Shown: in pieces, positions 16,628 through 24,745 of the stretch
How the letters are laid out: each line of letters opens with the position of its first letter
How positions within the stretch are numbered: the stretch's first letter is position 1
Assembly: GCA_905478335.1 (NCBI GenBank)
Contig: CAJQIC010000004.1
Span: forward strand, 1-35,401
Direction: 5' to 3'
Length of the DNA: 35,401 nt
DNA from: an uncultured Bacteroidia bacterium
GTDB taxonomy: Bacteria > Bacteroidota > Bacteroidia > NS11-12g > UBA9320
Position numbers and translations under genes: made by a program
Notes under the pieces: model-generated
What the model was told of the DNA's origin: nothing
The model's database searches: none
What the model saw: only the letters and a program-made list of their open reading frames with translations

Positions 16628-17956
16628 ATGACCAACAGTAAAAAGAAAATTTTCGTACTTGACACCTCCGTAATTCTATACGACCATAATTCAGTATGCA
16701 CGTTTGAAGACAACGACGTCGCTATACCCATTCAAGTACTAGAAGAATTGGACACCTTTAAAAAAGGTGGAGACTCCAAGAATTACGAAGCCAGAAGCTT
16801 TATTCGCTTCTTAAATTCCGTATCAACTGACTCATTACTAGACAATTGGGTTAAAATTGGAAAGGGTCTCGGGAAACTCAAAATTATCAAACAAATGGAT
16901 GGATTGGTTAACAATGCAGCAGACACTTTTGATGATTACAAGAATGATAATAAAATCATTAACGCGGCATTAAGCGTACAACAGGAACTTCCAAATCGCC
17001 CTGTAATATTAGTCTCAAAGGATGTTTGTTTGAGGGTAAAAGCCAGAGCGTTTACCTTAAAGTCAGAAGATTACCGGACCGGCAAAATCGAGAATGTCGA
17101 CAAACTCTACACGGGTAAATCGGTAGTTGAAAACATAGACACCACATTAATTGATGAGCTTTTCACTAAAAAAACCATTCCGGTAAAAGCCATTAGTAAA
17201 ACGAAGTTCCCGTTCAATCATTTCCTTATTTTAAACAATGGTAAGAAATCTGCCCTTGGCTATTATAATTCCAGTGAATCTGTGGTTGAACGCGTTGATA
17301 AACAAACCGTACACCGAATAAAACCCAGAAATGCGGAGCAAGCTTTTGCGATACACGCATTAATGGATCCAGACATTAAACTCATCACGTTGCGCGGAGT
17401 AGCAGGTACAGGAAAAACGTTGATGGCACTTGCTGCTGCGTTAGAACAAAGGAGCATGTTTCATCAGATTTATATTACAAGGCCGATTGTACCGCTAAGC
17501 AATAAAGATATTGGCTTTTTACCTGGTGATGCGAATGCCAAAGTAGACCCTTACATGCAACCTATCTGGGACAATTTGAAGTTCATCAAAAGTCAGTACA
17601 AAGAAACTGATCGGGAATTCAAACGTATCAACGAAATGGTACAAACTGAAAAAATAGCGATAGCGCCACTGGCTTACATCAGGGGGCGGACGCTCAGCAA
17701 CGTATTTTTCATTGTTGACGAGGCACAAAATTTGACCCCGCACGAAATTAAAACCATCATTACACGTGCTGGAGAAAACACAAAAATCGTTTTTACTGGC
17801 GATATCAATCAAATAGACACACCGTACCTAGATGCTGAAAGTAACGGGCTTTCTTTCTTAATAGATAAAGTAAAAAACCACCGTTTATTCTGTCATGTAA
17901 ACCTAGAAAAAGGAGAAAGAAGTGAGTTGGCGAATTTGGCGAATGAGATGTTGTAG
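16628..17956 (+). CDS. PIN-PhoH family ATPase (PhoH2-type)
   Basis: A 442-residue fusion of an N-terminal PIN-like RNase domain (about 1-140; Asp12 in FVLDTSVILYDH, then VLEELDTFKKG and LVSKDVCLRVKA) and a C-terminal PhoH ATPase (about 235-442). Walker A is GVAGTGKT at 257-264; Walker B is FIVDEAQNLTPHEIK, followed by sensor-like KIVFTGDINQID. Mycobacterial PhoH2 with the same build unwinds and cuts RNA, so an RNA helicase-nuclease role is likely. Start: ATG 16628, where the PIN beta-strand begins; the frame stays open to a TTG at 16613. A single gene with a 560-bp gene-free stretch upstream; it converges on the T9SS gene. Confidence 0.94.
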   Translation: MTNSKKKIFVLDTSVILYDHNSVCTFEDNDVAIPIQVLEELDTFKKGGDSKNYEARSFIRFLNSVSTDSLLDNWVKIGKGLGKLKIIKQMDGLVNNAADTFDDYKNDNKIINAALSVQQELPNRPVILVSKDVCLRVKARAFTLKSEDYRTGKIENVDKLYTGKSVVENIDTTLIDELFTKKTIPVKAISKTKFPFNHFLILNNGKKSALGYYNSSESVVERVDKQTVHRIKPRNAEQAFAIHALMDPDIKLITLRGVAGTGKTLMALAAALEQRSMFHQIYITRPIVPLSNKDIGFLPGDANAKVDPYMQPIWDNLKFIKSQYKETDREFKRINEMVQTEKIAIAPLAYIRGRTLSNVFFIVDEAQNLTPHEIKTIITRAGENTKIVFTGDINQIDTPYLDAESNGLSFLIDKVKNHRLFCHVNLEKGERSELANLANEML

Positions 17957-18025
17957 CTATTTGTGTAGCTTAATGTGCTTTAATCATATATAGATATTTC
18001 CACACTTCCTAAATCAGGAACCTAC

Positions 18026-18778
18026 TCATTCTTTTACAAACTTCTTTGTAAAATACTCCCCGTCAATTTGGGTACGAATGAAGTAAGTACCCGCTGGTTC
18101 TTCAGCAATTTTAAAGGTATACGGCTGCATAAGATTCTCATGGTCAGTTTCGGCGATTATTTGCCCAAGCGAGTTGGTTAAGGTTAAATGTCCTGCTATT
18201 GGTTCTTTTACATCAAATCTTACGGATACATGGTCATTTGCTGGTGAAGGGTAAGCTACCATGCCTGCTCCTTCTGGACTTCTTTTCAAATCCACAACTG
18301 CCTGACTACTGATAACGTACTTTTGTCGAATAAGAAAACGTTCAAATCCACCATAAAAAAATTCTTCTTCTGCCGACCTTTTCGCCACTTCGGATTGACT
18401 AATGTAATATCTGACAAATATTGAGTCCCCTAAGTTAAGCTTCGGTAATAAGGTGTCAACCATTCGCTTATACGATTGATGAACTGTAACCGGTTCTTCA
18501 GATTCATAGTCGTGTGAATATCCAACTGATGTGTGCACCACATCGCCTACCCTACTAAATTCCGTGTAAAAACTGGTAATTTCTTTGTCTACTATGGCCT
18601 GATTACTTGTGTCTTTGATGTCATCTAAATTCAATTTTTCTAACTCGAGAGCTGTAAAATTAGCCCCAGGATGTTGGACATATGCGGCTAGCGTTACGTA
18701 ATAGATTGGACACGCAGAAGGTGTATAAACGAGCAACACTGACAAGGCTGCCAGCAACAGTGGTCTAAGTAAATGCAT
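18026..18778 (-). CDS. Small secreted protein with T9SS type A sorting domain
   Basis: A 250-residue exported protein. Residues 1-22 are a signal peptide. The central 150 residues match no family I recognise and contain a charged helical stretch with DSIFVRYYISQSEVAKRSAEEE. The last 75 or so residues form a T9SS type A C-terminal sorting domain: it opens with VAYPSPANDHVSVRFD, then GHLTLTNSLGQIIAET, and ends with AGTYFIRTQIDG-type strands and KKFVKE. Such domains direct proteins through the type IX secretion system to the cell surface or the medium. An inverted repeat sits immediately upstream of its ATG. Confidence 0.85.
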   Translation of the reverse strand: MHLLRPLLLAALSVLLVYTPSACPIYYVTLAAYVQHPGANFTALELEKLNLDDIKDTSNQAIVDKEITSFYTEFSRVGDVVHTSVGYSHDYESEEPVTVHQSYKRMVDTLLPKLNLGDSIFVRYYISQSEVAKRSAEEEFFYGGFERFLIRQKYVISSQAVVDLKRSPEGAGMVAYPSPANDHVSVRFDVKEPIAGHLTLTNSLGQIIAETDHENLMQPYTFKIAEEPAGTYFIRTQIDGEYFTKKFVKE

Positions 18779-18782
18779 ATTT

Positions 18783-18821
18783 CATTTCAGTAAGGTGGAA
18801 AAACCTAAAACGGCTGAAATG
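18783..18821 (-). promoter_or_regulatory. Inverted repeat in the leader of the T9SS cargo gene
   Basis: On the minus strand CATTTCAG and CTGAAATG (8 bp, perfect) enclose a smaller pair AGGT/ACCT. The structure ends 4 nt before the ATG at 18778. It could be an RNA hairpin that affects translation, or an operator. Seen in the sequence; the role is inferred. Confidence 0.4.
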
Positions 18822-18845
18822 TCATTTTATTGTTAGGACAAAAAA

Positions 18846-18901
18846 TTGAAAGTTGAGAATTGAAAGTTGAGAATTGAGAGTTGAGAGTTGAGAGTTGAGA
18901 A
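18846..18901. repeat. Heptanucleotide tandem repeat, 8 copies of TTGARAR
   Basis: Eight successive 7-mers: TTGAAAG, TTGAGAA, TTGAAAG, TTGAGAA, TTGAGAG (three times) and TTGAGAA. The period is exact and only the two purine positions vary. Non-coding, between two minus-strand genes. Confidence 0.85.
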
Positions 18902-18913
18902 AATTAGTCAGTA

Positions 18914-18935
18914 AGAAGAAAATCGGCCTTCTTCT
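18914..18935 (-). terminator. Hairpin between inverted heptamer tracts, possible terminator
   Basis: AGAAGAA (18914-18920) and TTCTTCT (18929-18935) form a 7-bp stem with an 8-nt loop, 36 bp downstream of the flavoprotein gene stop on the minus strand. No clean U-run follows. Confidence 0.3.
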
Positions 18936-18947
18936 GATGAAAAACAT

Positions 18948-18975
18948 TGTCAACTATCATTTATCAACTATCAAC
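18948..18975. repeat. Second heptamer tract, opposite orientation, 4 copies (TATCAAC)
   Basis: TGTCAAC, TATCATT, TATCAAC, TATCAAC. The reverse complement GTTGATA is the same family as the TTGARAR tract at 18846, so the two tracts face each other across the hairpin at 18914-18935. The last copies run into the 3' end of the flavoprotein gene, whose TGA stop is part of a repeat unit. Confidence 0.65.
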
Positions 18976-20518
18976 TAATTATTTGGGCAATCGCCTTCGC
19001 ACAAGCAATACCGTCTAATGCTGCCGACATAATGCCTCCTGCATAACCAGCCCCTTCACCACACGGATACAACCCGACAATGTCAGGATGCTGCAGTGTG
19101 ATTTTATCTCGGGGTATTCTTACTGGCGACGACGTCCTGGATTCCACGCCGACAAGCATGGCCTCATTGCTGTTATATCCCTTTAGTCGTTTCCCAAAAT
19201 GCTGTATTGCGGGGCCAATTCTTGAATGAACCACCTGTGGCAAAACTTGTCTCAAATCCACCGATTCCACCCCTGGGATATAGGAAGTCTCTGCAAGCGA
19301 CGTCGACACCCGTTTTTTCACGTAATCCCCTACCCGCTGTGCAGGTGCTTGTAAGTTTGAACCGCCAGCAACAAAAGCTTTCTTCTCTACTGCGGCTTGG
19401 AATTCCATTGCAGCCAGTGGATTTTGTCTGCCGAACTGATTCCAATCTTCTGGTCTTATCTCAACGACAAAACCGCTGTTGGCGAATTCACCATTCCGTT
19501 TGCTGGGCGACCAACCGTTAACGACAACTTCGTCGCTTGCCGTCATCGCTGGGGCAATAATTCCTCCTGGACACATACAAAAACTAAATACTCCACGCCC
19601 ATTCACCTGATGAACCAAGGAATAACTCGCTGGAGGCAAGTATGCTCCTCTCGTCTTGCATTTATATTGAATTTGATCAATGAGCTTTTGCTGATGCTCA
19701 ATGCGCACACCCAAGGCGAAGGGTTTTGCCTCAATAACTATCTCTTGCTTATGCAGTAATTCAAAAACGTCACGTGCGGAATGACCAGTTGCTAAAATGA
19801 CCTGTTTTGTTGCGATTCGGCCGTTATTGGTTTCTACCGCTACAACCTCACCATTGTCTATTTCGATGCCTGTTAACTTGGTATTAAATCGCACCTCACC
19901 CCCTGCAGTTAGTATGGTTTCTCTAATGTCACTTACAATTTCAGGAAGTTTATTAGTTCCAATGTGTGGATGGGCTTCGTACAATATGTTGTCTGGTGCT
20001 CCATGATTGACAAATGTTTGCAGCACCTGTTTGATCTCACCCCTTTTTTTGCTTCGTGTATATAATTTGCCATCTGAGAATGTACCTGCCCCGCCTTCTC
20101 CAAAGCAATAATTGCTATCGATGTGCACGTGTTGTTTTCTAAAAATATCAACTAAATCTCTTCGTCTCTCTTTTACGGGCTTACCTCTTTCTATAACAAT
20201 GGGTTTAATTCCAGATTCAAGCAATTGCAGTGCAGCAAACATCCCTGCCGGACCAAAACCAACAACAATGGCCGTGTCGTCGGTGTTTTCCACTCGCGGT
20301 GTAAATGTCGGTTGATCTTCAAAAGGTTCTTGCTGAAGTGAGACACGAAATCGGTTTACAATCGGCTCTTTACGGGCATCCAACGACTTTTTATCAATGC
20401 GATAATACCATCCGTCTAGGCTTCTGATTCTGGCATTTTTACATATCGCGCGCTCAATTGACTCCACCATAGTAGACTCCTTTAAAGGCAGCTTAAATTC
20501 AATCGATTTTTGACTCAA
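18971..20518 (-). CDS. FAD-dependent dehydrogenase (COG2509 family)
   Basis: A 515-residue flavoprotein of the COG2509 group, annotated elsewhere as NAD(P)/FAD-dependent oxidoreductase; substrate unknown. Residues 1-75 are a small alpha/beta N-terminal domain (IEFKLPLKE, then YYRIDKKSLDARKEPIVN), typical for the group. The FAD-binding motif VVGFGPAGMFAA is at 85-96, followed by the acidic E of VIERG, GEGGAGTFSDGKLYTR, the ATG-type motif VILATGHSARD and the C-terminal GLYPCGEGAGYAGGIMSAA. The start must be TTG 20518, since an in-frame TAA lies just two codons further upstream and the first beta-strand begins at once. Divergent from the transketolase operon. Confidence 0.9.
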   Translation of the reverse strand: MSQKSIEFKLPLKESTMVESIERAICKNARIRSLDGWYYRIDKKSLDARKEPIVNRFRVSLQQEPFEDQPTFTPRVENTDDTAIVVGFGPAGMFAALQLLESGIKPIVIERGKPVKERRRDLVDIFRKQHVHIDSNYCFGEGGAGTFSDGKLYTRSKKRGEIKQVLQTFVNHGAPDNILYEAHPHIGTNKLPEIVSDIRETILTAGGEVRFNTKLTGIEIDNGEVVAVETNNGRIATKQVILATGHSARDVFELLHKQEIVIEAKPFALGVRIEHQQKLIDQIQYKCKTRGAYLPPASYSLVHQVNGRGVFSFCMCPGGIIAPAMTASDEVVVNGWSPSKRNGEFANSGFVVEIRPEDWNQFGRQNPLAAMEFQAAVEKKAFVAGGSNLQAPAQRVGDYVKKRVSTSLAETSYIPGVESVDLRQVLPQVVHSRIGPAIQHFGKRLKGYNSNEAMLVGVESRTSSPVRIPRDKITLQHPDIVGLYPCGEGAGYAGGIMSAALDGIACAKAIAQIIS

Positions 20519-20539
20519 AATTATTATCCATTAACTATC

Positions 20540-20582
20540 CACAAATATTTACATAAATGAATATAATAAGGACCTTTGTGGC
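20540..20582. promoter_or_regulatory. Divergent promoter region with 7-bp inverted repeat
   Basis: CCACAAA (20540-20546) and TTTGTGG (20576-20582), 29 nt apart, in the 79-bp space between the flavoprotein and transketolase genes. The right half includes GACCTTTG, one base off the TAnnTTTG box for the plus strand; the left half read on minus gives AATATTTG, one base off for the other gene. The symmetry may simply come from the two promoter boxes facing each other. Confidence 0.35.
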
Positions 20583-20597
20583 TTAAATTATCCCGCT

Positions 20598-21443
20598 TTG
20601 AAGACTGTAGCTGAATTAAATGACATCGTAAAACAAGTTCGACGTGACATAGTACGCATGGTGCATGCTGTACAATCAGGTCACCCAGGAGGTTCTTTAG
20701 GTTGTGCTGAATACTTTACTGTGTTGTATCAAAACACAATGTCGTATTCTGCAGTACCTTTTAATATGGAAGGCAAAAACGAAGACGTTTTTGTTTTAAG
20801 CAACGGCCATATCAGCCCGGTTTTTTATTCGACCTTAGCACACGCTGGGTATTTCGACAAAAGCGAGTTGGCAACATTTAGAAAACTAGAATCAAGACTG
20901 CAAGGCCATCCTGCAACGGAAGAAGGCTTGCCTGGTATTCGTATTGCTTCAGGATCATTAGGACAAGGATTATCCGTCGCCGTAGGGATTGCACAGTCTA
21001 AAAAACTAAACAAAGATGCGCAAAACGTATACGTTTTAATGGGCGATGGCGAATTGCAAGAAGGTCAGAATTGGGAAGCCATAATGTATGCTGGCCATAA
21101 CAAGGTTGACAACATCATTGCCACGGTTGATTTTAATAAAGCACAGATAGACGGTTCTACAACCGACATTATGGGTTTTCACGAGTTAAATTCCAAGTTT
21201 GAATCGTTTGGATGGGATGTAATGGAAATGGATGGAAACGACGTAGCCTCTGTAACTGCCGGACTTGAAGAGGCGAAACAAAGAAGTGGAAATGGTAAAC
21301 CAGTGGTAATTATCATGAAAACTGAAATGGGCAATGGCGTTGACTTTATGATGGGCTCTCACAAATGGCACGGGATACCACCAAATGACGAACAATTAGC
21401 CTCTGCTTTAGACCAAAATATCTCAACTATCGGCGATTATTAG
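20598..21443 (+). CDS. Transketolase, N-terminal (TPP-binding) subunit
   Basis: A 281-residue half of a split transketolase (pentose phosphate pathway, two-carbon transfer). It holds the thiamine diphosphate binding site: GDGELQEG at residues 149-156 with the Asn of TVDFNKAQIDG, plus the conserved histidines in SGHPGGSLG (His29), LSNGHISP (His71) and GHP (His104). Split transketolases are usual in Bacteroidota, and the two subunits are normally next to each other; here the C-terminal subunit begins 1415 bp later, after a VWA gene. The start is TTG at 20598; no ATG lies before MVHAVQSGHPGG, where essential sequence has already begun. Confidence 0.95.
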   Translation: MKTVAELNDIVKQVRRDIVRMVHAVQSGHPGGSLGCAEYFTVLYQNTMSYSAVPFNMEGKNEDVFVLSNGHISPVFYSTLAHAGYFDKSELATFRKLESRLQGHPATEEGLPGIRIASGSLGQGLSVAVGIAQSKKLNKDAQNVYVLMGDGELQEGQNWEAIMYAGHNKVDNIIATVDFNKAQIDGSTTDIMGFHELNSKFESFGWDVMEMDGNDVASVTAGLEEAKQRSGNGKPVVIIMKTEMGNGVDFMMGSHKWHGIPPNDEQLASALDQNISTIGDY

Positions 21444-21490
21444 TTGATGTAGCACACTATTTGATGTCTGTCTTAGGTTATAAGCAATAT

Positions 21491-22852
21491 ATGAAACATG
21501 TTATTTTAATATGTTTTGCTGTGCTCCTAAGTGTAAAGGGCATTGGTCAAACATCAGAACCACAAACTCGAATACTATTCTTGTTTGACGCGTCATTCAG
21601 TATGACGAATAAGATGGGTCGCAACGATTCGAGAATGAAAGTAGCCAAGAAGCTACTCGGTCGGATGGTTGATAGTCTTGAAAAGATTGATGGGTTAGAA
21701 ATTGCCTTGCGTGTATACGGTCATCAATACACAACAAAAGACTACAACTGTAAAGACACCAAACTGGAAGTTGGATTTAACCCCAACAACCACGAACAAA
21801 TTAAAAGTCGGCTTAACGAGATTAAACCGAGTGGCACAACGCTCATCGCTTACTCTCTAGAACAAGCCGCTTACGACTTTCCCGTAAACAGTACTTCTCG
21901 AAATATTGTCATTCTGATAACCGATGGCATCGAAGAGTGCAACGGAGACCCTTGTGCTGTATCACAAGCCTTGCAAAAACAGGGGGTATTACTCAAGCCA
22001 TTTATTATTGGCGTGGGTTTAAACGAGGATTTTAGAAAACAATTTGACTGTGTAGGTAAATATTTTGAAGCCACCACCGAAGCGGAATTCAAAGAAACAT
22101 TGGCCATTGTTGTGTCTCAGGCGTTAAGTAACACTACCATTACCGTTAATCTGAACAACACAGAAGGAAAGCCATTGGAAACCAATGTAAATATGTCGTT
22201 TGTCGATGCCTACTCAGGTAAGTTTATTGCCAATTATGTACACACAATGAATCGAAGAGGCTTCCCGGATACTTTATATATCGACCCAATTTACGACTAC
22301 GATATCATTATACATACCATTCCCCCGTTGGTCAAAAAACAAGTTTCAGTGCCTGCAGGCAAACATACCACTGTAGACTTTGACGCTCCTCAAGGGAATT
22401 TAGAATTGAATGTAGGCGGTGTCTCTGGATATAAAAATTTACAAGCAATTATTTACAAACCGGGAACAAAGGAAATTGTCCATGTGCAATCCTTCAACAC
22501 TAAAGAGCCATATATAACAGGCAAATATGATATTGAAATTCTGAGTTTGCCTCGAATTTTCAAAAACGACATCCCGATTGTTCAGTCAAAAAAGACCAAT
22601 CTTAGGATCCCACAACCAGGGAGTGTCAACCTCATAACGAAGACACGATATTGGGGAGATATTTACCAAATTAAAGGGGACTCCAGAACTTGGGTATGCA
22701 ACATAGACCTTGACGGAAACAGTCAATTCATTGCCATGCAGCCAGGTAATTACGTGCTCGTATTGCGCGGCAAAACAGATACAAATATTGAGAACTCCAA
22801 AGAAGAGAAGTTCATCATAAATTCAGGAAAGGTAACAAACATCAAAATATAG
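21491..22852 (+). CDS. Exported von Willebrand A (VWA) domain protein between the transketolase subunit genes
   Basis: A 453-residue exported protein. The signal peptide is MKHVILICFAVLLSVKGIGQ; ATG 21491 is chosen because this peptide starts there, though the frame is open to ATG 21464 and TTG 21461. Residues 27-215 are a VWA domain with an intact metal-ion-dependent adhesion site: D33-A-S35-F-S37, Thr116 in PSGTTLIA and Asp145 in ITDGIEEC. Residues about 223-453 are beta-rich repeats, probably Ig-like or prealbumin-like (QVSVPAGKHTTVDF, then FIAMQPGNYVLVLRGKTD). Partner and role unknown. It lies 47 bp after the N subunit and 6 bp before the C subunit of transketolase, in the same direction. 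Confidence 0.87.
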   Translation: MKHVILICFAVLLSVKGIGQTSEPQTRILFLFDASFSMTNKMGRNDSRMKVAKKLLGRMVDSLEKIDGLEIALRVYGHQYTTKDYNCKDTKLEVGFNPNNHEQIKSRLNEIKPSGTTLIAYSLEQAAYDFPVNSTSRNIVILITDGIEECNGDPCAVSQALQKQGVLLKPFIIGVGLNEDFRKQFDCVGKYFEATTEAEFKETLAIVVSQALSNTTITVNLNNTEGKPLETNVNMSFVDAYSGKFIANYVHTMNRRGFPDTLYIDPIYDYDIIIHTIPPLVKKQVSVPAGKHTTVDFDAPQGNLELNVGGVSGYKNLQAIIYKPGTKEIVHVQSFNTKEPYITGKYDIEILSLPRIFKNDIPIVQSKKTNLRIPQPGSVNLITKTRYWGDIYQIKGDSRTWVCNIDLDGNSQFIAMQPGNYVLVLRGKTDTNIENSKEEKFIINSGKVTNIKI

Positions 22853-22858
22853 TAATCA

Positions 22859-23818
22859 ATGGTCAACACTGAAGTTTTAGAAAAAAAAGACACCCGCTCA
22901 GGATTCGGAGCAGGACTGCTCGAATTAGGCAGAACAAACCCTGAAGTTGTAGCACTTTGTGCCGACTTAACAGGTTCGCTTAAAATGAATGCATTCGAAG
23001 ACGAATTCCCAGACCGATTTTTTCAGGCGGGTATTGCTGAAGCCAATATGATTGGAATGGCAGCAGGTTTAGCAACCGGAGGCAAGATTCCTTTTACAGG
23101 AACGTTTGCTAACTTTTCTACCGGACGTGTGTATGATCAAATACGACAATCCGTAGCCTACTCCGAAAAAAACGTTAAGATATGTGCATCGCACGCTGGA
23201 CTGACCTTAGGAGAAGATGGAGCCACTCATCAAATTTTGGAAGACATTGGATTAATGAAAATGTTACCCAATATGGTGGTAATTAACCCATGTGATTACA
23301 ATCAGACTAAGGCGGCGACCATTGCCATAGCTGAGCATCACGGACCATGTTACCTTCGATTTGGTCGTCCAAAATGGCCAGTTTTCACTGACCCAAATCA
23401 AAAGTTTGAGATTGGAAAAGCATGGACGATTCAAGAAGGAACGGATGTTACCATTTTTGCAACAGGCCATTTGGTTTGGAAAGCGATGGAAGCGGCAAAT
23501 GAATTAGAACAACAGGGCTTATCTGTGGAATTAATAAACATTCATACGATTAAACCTCTTGATGATGCTGCTATATTAAAATCTGCCTCAAAAACGGGTT
23601 GTGTTGTTACTGCGGAAGAACACCAGATGAATGGTGGATTAGGTGACTCGGTATGCCAATTGTTGGCACGCAACACCCCTACCCCAGTGGAAATGGTGGC
23701 TGTTGATGATCAATTTGGAGAAAGTGGTAAGCCTGAACAATTATTAGACAAATACGGTTTAGGTACAGTGGACATTGTGAATGCTGTTCAAAAAGTGATT
23801 GCGCGTAAAAATGGATAA
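22859..23818 (+). CDS. Transketolase, C-terminal subunit
   Basis: A 319-residue second half of the split transketolase: the pyrimidine-binding domain with the catalytic Glu61 in [18 protein letters not shown], the following [20 protein letters not shown], and the C-terminal domain with [17 protein letters not shown], typical of transketolase and DXS proteins. Works as a heteromer with the product of 20598-21443. Its last 8 bp overlap the start of dapD (ATGGATAA at 23811-23818), which points to translational coupling with a lysine/peptidoglycan gene. Confidence 0.95.
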   Translation: MVNTEVLEKKDTRSGFGAGLLELGRTNPEVVALCADLTGSLKMNAFEDEFPDRFFQAGIAEANMIGMAAGLATGGKIPFTGTFANFSTGRVYDQIRQSVAYSEKNVKICASHAGLTLGEDGATHQILEDIGLMKMLPNMVVINPCDYNQTKAATIAIAEHHGPCYLRFGRPKWPVFTDPNQKFEIGKAWTIQEGTDVTIFATGHLVWKAMEAANELEQQGLSVELINIHTIKPLDDAAILKSASKTGCVVTAEEHQMNGGLGDSVCQLLARNTPTPVEMVAVDDQFGESGKPEQLLDKYGLGTVDIVNAVQKVIARKNG

Positions 23819-24626
23819 CAGACAGACAAAAATTGAAGCGATTTGGGATAACCGAGAGTTACTCAAGGAGGAATCAAGCAAAGAATTAATCCGTACGGTT
23901 ATTGCCGACTTAGATTCTGGTGAACTACGCTGTGCATCGCCATCTGCTGATGGCTGGGTAGTGAATGACTGGGTTAAGAAAGCGGTAATACTATACTTCC
24001 CCATCCAAAAAATGGAAGTGAGTCATGCTGGGCCAATGGAGTTTCATGACAAAATGGAACTTAAAAAGAACTACAAGGAATTAGGAATACGTGTAGTTCC
24101 ACACGCCGTTTCTCGATATGGAAGTTACATCGCACCTGGCGTTGTTTTGATGCCGAGTTATGTAAACATCGGCGCATTTGTTGATTCAGGTTCTATGGTC
24201 GACACATGGGCAACTGTTGGAAGCTGCGCACAGATTGGCAAAAACGTACACCTCTCAGGTGGAGTGGGTATAGGCGGGGTTTTAGAACCTGTTCAAGCTG
24301 CTCCTGTGATTATCGAAGACAACTGCTTCATTGGATCAAGGTCTATTATTGTTGAAGGTGTCCATGTAGGATCAGAAGCTGTTATCGGTGCAGGAGTAAC
24401 GTTGACGATGTCAACCAAAATTATTGACGTAAGCGGCGAAGAGCCTAAAGAATACAATGGCTATGTTCCACCAAGGTCAGTTGTTATACCAGGCATGCGC
24501 ACGAAAAAATTCCCAGCTGGCGAATATCAAGTTCCTGTGGCATTGATTATCGGACAACGTAAAGAAAGCACGGACAAAAAGACGAGCTTGAACTCTGCTT
24601 TACGGGAGTTTGATGTAGCGGTGTAG
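23811..24626 (+). CDS. dapD: 2,3,4,5-tetrahydropyridine-2,6-dicarboxylate N-succinyltransferase
   Basis: A 271-residue enzyme (E. coli DapD has 274) that succinylates tetrahydrodipicolinate in the succinylase branch to meso-diaminopimelate and lysine. The centre is a left-handed beta-helix built from hexapeptide repeats: [20 protein letters not shown], then [20 protein letters not shown], then [20 protein letters not shown]. The first part holds the family's helical domain with TADGWVV-like [16 protein letters not shown], and the end has [13 protein letters not shown] 23811 gives the normal length; the frame is open four codons further upstream. Likely co-transcribed with transketolase. Confidence 0.95.
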   Translation: MDNRQTKIEAIWDNRELLKEESSKELIRTVIADLDSGELRCASPSADGWVVNDWVKKAVILYFPIQKMEVSHAGPMEFHDKMELKKNYKELGIRVVPHAVSRYGSYIAPGVVLMPSYVNIGAFVDSGSMVDTWATVGSCAQIGKNVHLSGGVGIGGVLEPVQAAPVIIEDNCFIGSRSIIVEGVHVGSEAVIGAGVTLTMSTKIIDVSGEEPKEYNGYVPPRSVVIPGMRTKKFPAGEYQVPVALIIGQRKESTDKKTSLNSALREFDVAV

Positions 24627-24704
24627 TAAGTATTGAATATAAAGTAGTGAAATGGATGAATCAGGTCCTGATGACTCAAGACTTCTTAAGTCAATCAATC
24701 AATA

Positions 24705-24732
24705 TTTTCAACTTTCAATTCTCAATTATCAA
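24705..24732. repeat. Third heptamer tract, 4 copies
   Basis: TTTTCAA, CTTTCAA, TTCTCAA, TTATCAA. On the minus strand this reads TTGATAA, TTGAGAA, TTGAAAG, TTGAAAA, the same TTGA-based unit as at 18846 and 18948, 5.8 kb away. It lies directly upstream of the glycosyltransferase promoter box. Confidence 0.6.
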
Positions 24733-24733
24733 C

Positions 24734-24741
24734 TAAGTTTG
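24734..24741 (+). promoter_or_regulatory. Promoter -7 box of the glycosyltransferase gene
   Basis: TAAGTTTG matches TAnnTTTG and ends 4 nt before the ATG at 24746. If used, transcription would begin at or next to the start codon (leaderless message). It abuts the heptamer repeat tract. Confidence 0.4.
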
Positions 24742-24745
24742 CGCC

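Noticed and set aside
18846-18975. Short repeats as a CRISPR array
   Set aside because: Units are 7 bp and contiguous with no spacers; no cas gene is present.
19397-19759. 120-codon open frame antisense to the flavoprotein gene
   Set aside because: Overlaps conserved coding sequence and has no start context or homology that I recognise.
24680-24692. Terminator after dapD (GACTT-CTT-AAGTC)
   Set aside because: Stem of 5 bp with a 3-nt loop and no T-run; too weak to list as a feature.
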